Shown in pieces: positions 34,078 through 40,106 of a DNA stretch of 40,106 nt. How positions within the stretch are numbered: position 1 is the stretch's first letter; each line of letters begins with the position of its first letter. Made by a program: the position numbers and the translations under genes. Location of the stretch: assembly GCA_002256765.1 (NCBI GenBank), contig NCHJ01000019.1, positions 1-40,106 of the forward strand, read 5' to 3'. The notes under the pieces were generated by a model that saw only the letters and a list, made by a program, of their open reading frames with translations, did not search any database and was not told the origin of the DNA. This DNA is from Bacteroidetes bacterium 24-39-8 (GTDB lineage: Bacteria; Bacteroidota; Bacteroidia; Chitinophagales; Chitinophagaceae).

Positions 34078-36801
34078 ATGAGAAAGTTCTCTTTGCTTTT
34101 GGCTGCTCTGCAGCTAAGCTTGCTTTGCGTTCAAGCCCAAGTTCAAACTGGTTCCCTATTAACAGAAAACAAGCCCAATCCCATTGGCTTGGGTACTACT
34201 GCGCCAAGGTTTAGTTGGAAAATGATTTCTGACAAACGCGGAACTGTTCAAACTGCTTATGAGATTAAACTCAGTGCAGACAAGGATAAAAGTTCCAATT
34301 GGAATACAGGAAAAGTGAATTCCAATCAAACAGTGCAAGTTGTTTATTCTGGGCCAGCGCTTAAAAGTAATACCCGTTATAGCTGGCAGGTGCGCAGTTG
34401 GGATCAAACAGGAACGCCATCGGCTTGGAGTAATCCTGCTAGTTTTCAAACAGGGTTATTAGCTATTTCTGATTGGACAGCTCAGTGGATCAAAGCAGGA
34501 TTTCAGGAAGATTCTATACAAAGACCCAGTCAATTATTTAGAACAGCTTTCAATTTAAAAAAAGCCGTACAATCGGCCACAGCCTATATTACCGTACATG
34601 GTATGTATGAAGCAAGTATTAATGGCCAGCGCATGGGCGATGCTTATTTAACACCAGGCTGGACATCTTACAATAAAAGATTGCAGTACCAAGCATATGA
34701 TGTAACCAGTTTGTTGGCCAAGGGCGATAATGCCATTGGCGTAACCATTGGCAATGGATGGTTCCGTGGCAATCTAGCTTGGAGTAATCATTTTAATATC
34801 TATGGCAAAGAATTGGCCTTGCTCATGCAAGTCAATATTGTCTATGCCGATGGTAGTAAAGAAATCTTTGGTACCAATCCTAATTGGAAATCTAATACAG
34901 GAGCTATTCAATACGCTGAGATCTACCATGGTGAAACCTACGATGCTAGAAAGGAACCCATGGGTTGGACCAAGGCTGCTTATTCAGACAAGGATTGGAA
35001 GGGTGTAAGGCTAGCCAATATTCCTTTTAAAGAAATTATTGCTACTGAAAATGAACCCGTGAAAAAACAAGAGACTTTCTCTGCTTTGAAAATTTTTACA
35101 ACACCCAAGGGTGAACAGGTAGTTGATTTTGGGCAGAACCTAGTGGGATGGGTGGTAATTAAAGCTCGCGGAAAAGCAGGTGATCAAATCACCGTATCAC
35201 ACGCAGAAGTACTGGACAAATACGGCAATTTTTACACAGAGAATTTGCGTGCAGCCAAGTGTCAGAACAATTATATTTTAAAAGGGTCAGGAGAAGAAGT
35301 TTTTGAACCGCATTTTACTTGGCAGGGTTTTAGGTATGCTAAAATAGAAGGTTATCCAGGCAAATTAACTGCGGCAGATATTAGTGCAGTGGCTTTGTAT
35401 TCAGATATACCACTCACCGGAAATTTTGAATCTTCTCATGCTTTGATCAACCAATTACAACACAATATACAGTGGGGTCAGAACGGAAACTTTTTAGACG
35501 TGCCAACGGATTGCCCACAACGTGATGAGCGTCTGGGTTGGACAGGTGATGCGCAAGCCTTTTCCAGAACAGCATCATTTAATAGAAACGTGAATAGCTT
35601 TTTTGCCAAATGGTTAAAAGACGTAGCTGCTGATCAATTACCCAATGGTAGCGTGCCTTTTGTCATACCCAATGTATTGGGTGCCAGTTCTGCAGGCGCT
35701 ACTGGCTGGGCCGATGTGGCCACCATTATTCCATGGGATATGTACCTGGCATACGGAGATAAGCGCATTTTAGAAGACCAATATCCCAGCATGAAAGCTT
35801 GGTTGGGTTATATGCAAAAAGAAAGCAAGAATAATTTGTGGAACACGGGCTTTCATTTTGGAGACTGGTTATTCTATAGACCCTTTGATGACAATGATGG
35901 ACGCTCAGCCGTAACCGATAAATATTTGATTGCCCAGTGTTTTTATGCGCATACTACCCAACTGCTAATCAATACGGCAAAAGTATTGGGCAAGACAGAA
36001 GACTTAGCCGCTTACGAGAAACTCTTGGCAGATGTAAAAGCTGCATTTTTAAGAGAATACGTAACACCCAATGGCCGATTGGTTTCTTCAACTCAAACTG
36101 CTTATGTATTGGCTTTGAATTTTGATATGTTACCAGAAAACCTGCGCACACAAGCAGCCAACAAATTGGTAGAGAATATAAAAAGTTATGGCAATCATTT
36201 AACTACTGGATTTTTAGGAACGCCTTATCTATGTGAAGTGCTAACTCGCTTTGGTCATACAGCAACGGCTTATCAATTGTTATTACAAGAATCATATCCC
36301 TCATGGTTATACCCTGTGAAAATGGGCGCAACTACTATTTGGGAAAGATGGAATGGAATTAGAACCGATAGCAGTTTTGAACCAGCATCTATGAATAGTT
36401 TTAATCACTATGCTTATGGTGCTATTGGAGACTGGATGTATAGATCAGTTGTAGGTTTGGATACTTATGAAGATGGAGTTGGTTATCAACATAGTAAGAT
36501 TCAACCACATTTGGGCAAGGGTCTTACGCATGCATCGGCCAGTTTAGAAACCTATTATGGCAAACTGTCTTCTGGTTGGAAAATCAATAATGGAATAATT
36601 GAATGGAATGCTACCATTCCAAGTAATACTAGAACAACAGTGATTTTGCCAGCCGCCACTTTGGATGATATTAAAGAAAATGGTGCGTCATTAGATGCAA
36701 GCTATAAAGCTGTAAAAAATACAGATGGTACTGTTAGTTTAGAATTGGGTTCTGGTATCTATCAATTTCAAATCAAGCAAGCCGCTAAAACTTCCAAATA
36801 A
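34078..36801 (+). CDS. Alpha-L-rhamnosidase, GH78
   Basis: A 907-residue secreted enzyme with signal peptide ending at VQAQ (about 22). The order is an Ig-like N-terminal domain (about 30-130), the Bac_rhamnosid N-terminal sandwich, the beta-sandwich with GQNLVGWV, the six-hairpin catalytic domain and a C-terminal sandwich. The general acid is Glu484 in DCPQRDERLGWTGD and the base Glu756 in TIWERWNG. It removes terminal alpha-L-rhamnose from glycosides or pectin/glycan side chains. The frame extends 24 codons into the previous gene, but ATG at 34078 begins a clean signal peptide. The stop codon overlaps the next start (TAATG). Confidence 0.95.
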   Translation: MRKFSLLLAALQLSLLCVQAQVQTGSLLTENKPNPIGLGTTAPRFSWKMISDKRGTVQTAYEIKLSADKDKSSNWNTGKVNSNQTVQVVYSGPALKSNTRYSWQVRSWDQTGTPSAWSNPASFQTGLLAISDWTAQWIKAGFQEDSIQRPSQLFRTAFNLKKAVQSATAYITVHGMYEASINGQRMGDAYLTPGWTSYNKRLQYQAYDVTSLLAKGDNAIGVTIGNGWFRGNLAWSNHFNIYGKELALLMQVNIVYADGSKEIFGTNPNWKSNTGAIQYAEIYHGETYDARKEPMGWTKAAYSDKDWKGVRLANIPFKEIIATENEPVKKQETFSALKIFTTPKGEQVVDFGQNLVGWVVIKARGKAGDQITVSHAEVLDKYGNFYTENLRAAKCQNNYILKGSGEEVFEPHFTWQGFRYAKIEGYPGKLTAADISAVALYSDIPLTGNFESSHALINQLQHNIQWGQNGNFLDVPTDCPQRDERLGWTGDAQAFSRTASFNRNVNSFFAKWLKDVAADQLPNGSVPFVIPNVLGASSAGATGWADVATIIPWDMYLAYGDKRILEDQYPSMKAWLGYMQKESKNNLWNTGFHFGDWLFYRPFDDNDGRSAVTDKYLIAQCFYAHTTQLLINTAKVLGKTEDLAAYEKLLADVKAAFLREYVTPNGRLVSSTQTAYVLALNFDMLPENLRTQAANKLVENIKSYGNHLTTGFLGTPYLCEVLTRFGHTATAYQLLLQESYPSWLYPVKMGATTIWERWNGIRTDSSFEPASMNSFNHYAYGAIGDWMYRSVVGLDTYEDGVGYQHSKIQPHLGKGLTHASASLETYYGKLSSGWKINNGIIEWNATIPSNTRTTVILPAATLDDIKENGASLDASYKAVKNTDGTVSLELGSGIYQFQIKQAAKTSK

Positions 36802-39179
36802 TGCAAAAGAAATACTGGACAAAACCTTTTGCAGCCATGCTGCTATTTTGCTGCGCGATGCCTTTTGTAAGCAAGGCCCAAGAACTAGATTTAGAACACA
36901 AACAGTGGCCAGCCAATTGGATTGGTTTACCAGGTGCCGCAGATGGGTATGGGGTTTATCTATTTAGAAAAGAATTTATTCTCCAAGATCCAGTAAAGAA
37001 ATTCATGGTACATGTTACAGGAGACAATAGATACAAACTCTATGTGAATGGGCAGCTTGTTTCTCTTGGACCAGCGCGTAGCGATATCCAACACTGGAAT
37101 TATGCTACACTTGATCTGGCCCCTTATTTGAAAAAAGGTAAAAATTTGATTGCTGCCAAAGTTTGGAACGAGGGTGCTTATACCCCAGAAGCCCAGATTA
37201 GTTATCGCACTGGATTTTTATTGCAGGGACAGGGAGCAGAAGCATCTTTGATCAATACCAATAATAGTTGGTGGTGTAGACAAGACAGTTCTTATAGTCC
37301 TATTCCCGTTAAAATTCGCGCTTATTATGTAGCTGGACCAGGTGAATTGATTGATTTTAGTAAGCAAGTAAAGGGTTGGGAAAACAGTTTATTTGATAGC
37401 ACACAGTGGAAACATGCTGTGAAAATTGGGAATGCTATTCCAAAAAATATTTACAAATTAGATATGCCGGTTGGTTGGGCACTTACCCCTAGCACCCTTC
37501 CTGAAATGGCATATACAGCCCAACGTTTTACAGCAGTTCGCAAAGATGGTGGCTTGAAATTGGCAGCTAATTTTCCGGCCAATAAATCAACCATTATCAT
37601 TCCAGCTAATAGCACTATCAGTATTTTATTGGACCAAGGATTTTTAACCAATGCCTATCCTGTCTTAGAATTTGCCAAAGGAAAATCCGCTTCCATTAAA
37701 TTGGATTATGCAGAAGCTTTGTTTACCCAATTCCCGCAAAAGGGTAATAGAAATGAGGTTGATGGAAAAAATTTTATTGGCAGAGAAGACCGATTAATTT
37801 CTGATGGTACAGAAGCACAGGTATTTAGTTCTTTACAATTCAGAACTTTTAGATATGTACAACTCACTATCAGCACCAAAGATTCTCCTTTAGAAATCAA
37901 GGATATCTATAGTTATTTTACGGGTTATCCTTTTGAACGCAAAACAGAATTTGCATCAAACAATCCGCTATTTGATCAGATCTTAGATATTGGTTGGCGC
38001 ACGGCCAGACTCTGCGCTTGGGAAACTTATATGGATTGTCCCTATTATGAGCAGTTACAATATATTGGAGATGCACGCATTCAGGCCATGATCACTTTGT
38101 ACAATACTGGTGATGATAGACTGGTGCGCAATGCACTTTCACAGATGGATAATTCTAGAATCTCAGAAGGGCTCACGTATAGTAGGCATCCATCACATAC
38201 GCCACAATTGATACCTACTTTCTCGCTCTGGTATATTGCCATGCTCAGGGACTATTGGATCTATGGAAAGGATGAAAAGTTTGTACAAGAAAAACTAGTT
38301 GGAACAAGGGGCATTCTGGAATATTATAGTAAGTACCAACAAGCTGACAAACGCTTAAAAGAATTGCCATATTGGAATTTTACAGACTGGTGTACCACCA
38401 AGGGATGGGATGGTGGAAGAGCCCCTATTGGTCAAGACGGTTCTTCTTCAGTAGTAGACTTTTTATTCCTCTATACATTGCAACAGGCCGCTTCTATGGA
38501 ACAGGCTATTGGTATGCCTGCATATGCAACCAAATACCAAGAAGCCATCAAGGATTTACAAGCTTCCATCTGGAAAAAATATTGGAACCCAACCAAACAA
38601 TTATTTGCAGATAGGGCAGAACAGGATCTCTACTCTCAACACGCCAACACTTTGGCCATTCTTACTGGAACGGTAAAAGGTGCTCAAGCAAAACAATTGG
38701 GAGAAAAATTAATGCAGGATCAAAGCTTAACGGAAGCCACTATCTTTTTTAAATACTATGTCTACCAAGCTTTGGTAGTTGCTGGCTATGGCAATGGATA
38801 TCTAGACTGGTTGGGCATCTGGAAAGAAAATATACAACAGGGCTTGACTACCTGGGCAGAGATCTCTGATATTAACAATGCCCGTTCTGATTGTCACGCA
38901 TGGGGATCTAGTCCCAATATTGAATTCTTTAGAACCGTACTTGGCATTGATAGTGATGCACCCGGTTTTAAAAAGATAAAAATTATTCCGCATTTGGGTA
39001 AAGAAACCAAAATCAGTGGAAGTATGCCACATCCATCAGGAACTGTTAGCGCCAGCTACCAATTACAAAATGGCAAATGGGAAATAGCTATTGAATTACC
39101 TACTAATACTAGTGGTTACCTTCTATGGAATGAGAAACGGATTCCATTGGTGTCTGGTAAAAATAAATTCCTTTTATAA
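36801..39179 (+). CDS. GH78-related alpha-L-rhamnosidase, divergent second copy
   Basis: A 792-residue secreted protein; signal peptide ends at SKAQ (about residue 26). It has a sugar-binding-type sandwich at the N-terminus and a six-hairpin GH78 catalytic domain. The acid motif is altered to DCPYYEQLQYIGDAR (Glu417) instead of DCPQRDERLGWTGD; the candidate base is Glu687 in TTWAEISD. This variant motif marks a separate subgroup of GH78-like proteins, so specificity may differ from the first copy. The TAATG overlap (1 base) means it is translationally coupled to the upstream rhamnosidase. A terminator follows 24 bp later. Confidence 0.88.
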   Translation: MQKKYWTKPFAAMLLFCCAMPFVSKAQELDLEHKQWPANWIGLPGAADGYGVYLFRKEFILQDPVKKFMVHVTGDNRYKLYVNGQLVSLGPARSDIQHWNYATLDLAPYLKKGKNLIAAKVWNEGAYTPEAQISYRTGFLLQGQGAEASLINTNNSWWCRQDSSYSPIPVKIRAYYVAGPGELIDFSKQVKGWENSLFDSTQWKHAVKIGNAIPKNIYKLDMPVGWALTPSTLPEMAYTAQRFTAVRKDGGLKLAANFPANKSTIIIPANSTISILLDQGFLTNAYPVLEFAKGKSASIKLDYAEALFTQFPQKGNRNEVDGKNFIGREDRLISDGTEAQVFSSLQFRTFRYVQLTISTKDSPLEIKDIYSYFTGYPFERKTEFASNNPLFDQILDIGWRTARLCAWETYMDCPYYEQLQYIGDARIQAMITLYNTGDDRLVRNALSQMDNSRISEGLTYSRHPSHTPQLIPTFSLWYIAMLRDYWIYGKDEKFVQEKLVGTRGILEYYSKYQQADKRLKELPYWNFTDWCTTKGWDGGRAPIGQDGSSSVVDFLFLYTLQQAASMEQAIGMPAYATKYQEAIKDLQASIWKKYWNPTKQLFADRAEQDLYSQHANTLAILTGTVKGAQAKQLGEKLMQDQSLTEATIFFKYYVYQALVVAGYGNGYLDWLGIWKENIQQGLTTWAEISDINNARSDCHAWGSSPNIEFFRTVLGIDSDAPGFKKIKIIPHLGKETKISGSMPHPSGTVSASYQLQNGKWEIAIELPTNTSGYLLWNEKRIPLVSGKNKFLL

Positions 39180-39202
39180 GCTTGAATTCAATACCTAATT
39201 GT

Positions 39203-39235
39203 AATAAAAATGCTACAAGAAGTAGCATTTTTATT
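39203..39235 (+). terminator. Intrinsic terminator after the rhamnosidase pair
   Basis: Perfect 14-bp stem (39203-39216 with 39222-39235) with a 5-nt loop, ATGCTAC core and T-run on the 3' side. It is 24 bp past the GH78-related stop and isolates the downstream thioredoxin cluster. Confidence 0.8.
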
Positions 39236-39245
39236 TTCTAGCCAA

Positions 39246-39263
39246 AGGTGACCAATGTCACCT
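39246..39263. promoter_or_regulatory. 18-bp palindrome upstream of the thioredoxin cluster
   Basis: AGGTGAC-CAAT-GTCACCT, perfect 7-bp arms. It lies between the upstream terminator and the thioredoxin gene, 80 nt before its ATG, and adjoins a weak -7 box TAGTTTTA (39284-39291). It fits an operator for a dimeric repressor such as an ArsR-type regulator; no such gene is in the window. Confidence 0.4.
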
Positions 39264-39343
39264 AAAAGAATGCTTATTAATGGTAGTTTTACTTAGAAAT
39301 CTTATTGAGAACTTGTTTTAAAAGTGTAAGAAAAGAATACTGT

Positions 39344-39583
39344 ATGAAATTAGATATTAAAGTGCTTGGACCGGGATGTGTAAAATGTACAACCACTTAT
39401 CAAAACGTGATTACTGCTTTAGCTGAAACAGGTATTGAAGCAACACTTACTAAAATTGAAGATTTAGAAGAAATGATGCAATACAATGTTCTTACAACAC
39501 CAGTCTTAATGATTAATGGGGTTGCAAAAATCAAGGGCAGAATTGCTGATGTAAAAGAAATTAAAGAACTCATCTCAAAATAA
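39344..39583 (+). CDS. Small thioredoxin-family (redox-active disulfide) protein
   Basis: A 79-residue protein with the CxxC motif at Cys12-Cys15 (GPGCVKC) and cis-Pro53 (TTPVLMING). Size and motif match the 'thioredoxin-like redox-active disulfide protein 2' (MTH895/TM0996) group. These small proteins often accompany YraQ/ArsP-like permeases and rhodaneses. The frame extends 13 codons further to a TTG, but the ATG at 39344 gives the family length. It is followed 6 bp later by the rhodanese gene. Confidence 0.9.
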   Translation: MKLDIKVLGPGCVKCTTTYQNVITALAETGIEATLTKIEDLEEMMQYNVLTTPVLMINGVAKIKGRIADVKEIKELISK

Positions 39584-39589
39584 ACAGTC

Positions 39590-39979
39590 ATGGAATTGAA
39601 GCAGTCAAATATGGTAGAAATTTGTCCAACCACTACAAGGGTATGGATTAAAAGAGGCGCTATTTTGGTAGATGTTAGAGAAAAATCTGAAGTGGCTGAA
39701 TTAGCATTTGATGTACCCAACTTAATTCAGATTCCTCTTACTGAATTGGAAGACCGATATCTTGAATTACCATTAGATCAAGAAATGGTGATTGCTTGCA
39801 GGGCAGGTGGGAAGAGTTTACTGGCAACAAGCTTTCTCATCAATCATGGTTATGACCCAACAAAAGTGGTCAATATGAAACACGGAATGGTTAGATGGGC
39901 ACAAAAGGGCTTCCCTACAATCGGAGATACTACAAATGTTTTATTAAATTCTGTTGCAACAAGTTGTTGCCATGTTTAA
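39590..39979 (+). CDS. Rhodanese-like sulfurtransferase
   Basis: A 129-residue single rhodanese domain: LVDVREKSE at residues 26-34, active-site Cys70 in the loop CRAGGKS, and GMVRWAQKGFP near the end. An unusual C-terminal tail ends SCCHV, an extra pair of cysteines outside the fold. Such enzymes carry persulfide sulfur. The gene lies between the thioredoxin and a permease start, with a 9-bp overlap into the latter, so all three are probably one operon for handling thiols or a metalloid. Confidence 0.88.
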   Translation: MELKQSNMVEICPTTTRVWIKRGAILVDVREKSEVAELAFDVPNLIQIPLTELEDRYLELPLDQEMVIACRAGGKSLLATSFLINHGYDPTKVVNMKHGMVRWAQKGFPTIGDTTNVLLNSVATSCCHV

Positions 39980-40106
39980 TTGGCTTCAATACTTTTCAGA
40001 CTGGTTGGTATATTCTATTTTGAATATTTCAGCAACTACTCATTTGGGGCAGGCTTTAAATTTCTTTGTCTTTGATACTTTAAAAATATTTATCCTACTC
40101 TTTCTT
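39971..40106 (+). CDS. YraQ/ArsP-like permease, 5' end only
   Basis: The ATG at 39971 overlaps the rhodanese stop by 9 bp and opens a frame that runs off the window (45 codons). The visible part starts MFNWLQYFSDW and continues with a hydrophobic segment ending DTLKIFILLFL, as expected of the first part of PF03773 permeases. Those with this neighbourhood (thioredoxin, rhodanese) include organo-arsenic exporters (ArsP). Too short for certain assignment. Confidence 0.6.

Overview
The window looks like chromosomal DNA of a Bacteroidota bacterium, most likely a Chitinophagia/Chitinophagaceae-type organism. The evidence is AT-rich DNA, a type IX secretion (T9SS) cargo with a gliding-type C-terminal domain beside a PorP/SprF protein, lipoproteins with Bacteroidota-style signals, start codons without Shine-Dalgarno sequences, and several upstream sequences fitting the Bacteroidota promoter pattern TTTG-N19-23-TAnnTTTG. 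No rRNA, tRNA, insertion sequence, phage gene or CRISPR array was seen. The genus cannot be fixed from this sequence.

Layout. 0.1-5 kb: a GNAT acetyltransferase, a TPR-containing NarL-type histidine kinase, a YqjM-class flavin ene-reductase and a lipoprotein. 5-11.4 kb: two DUF6150-like paralogues with long hairpin-bearing upstream regions, then a 1150-residue T9SS cargo, a PorP/SprF protein and a convergent lipoprotein. 11.5-18.1 kb: an AlkB-like dioxygenase, then a tight five-gene cluster: ethanolamine permease, glutamine-synthetase-like ligase, iron alcohol dehydrogenase, class C26 gamma-glutamyl hydrolase and aldehyde dehydrogenase. 18.2-22.5 kb: a GH30 glycosidase and a FIST sensor next to a soluble hybrid histidine kinase. 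22.5-27.5 kb (minus strand): DUF1684, DUF1080, recQ and corA. 27.6-29.9 kb (minus): a short 6-phosphogluconate dehydrogenase followed by an FGGY gluconokinase. 30-33.4 kb: an unknown protein, a 37-kDa-type nucleoid-associated protein, a Cys-tailed small protein whose frame runs through a terminator into a pyrimidine-rich tandem repeat, and a zinc alcohol dehydrogenase. 33.4-39.2 kb: a membrane-anchored unknown and two translationally coupled GH78-type rhamnosidases, closed by a strong terminator. 39.2-40.1 kb: a palindrome, a small thioredoxin, a rhodanese and the start of a YraQ/ArsP-like permease cut by the window edge.

The main candidate for an undescribed system is the 12.2-18.1 kb cluster. 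Its enzymes fit a gamma-glutamylated route for an amino alcohol: uptake, ATP-dependent glutamylation of the amine, oxidation of the hydroxyl to aldehyde and then acid, and hydrolysis to release glutamate plus an amino acid. For ethanolamine the product would be glycine. No EutBC lyase, microcompartment gene or gamma-glutamylputrescine oxidase is present. A related first step (GlnA4) is known from Streptomyces; the complete compact cluster in a Bacteroidota background is an inference from gene content.
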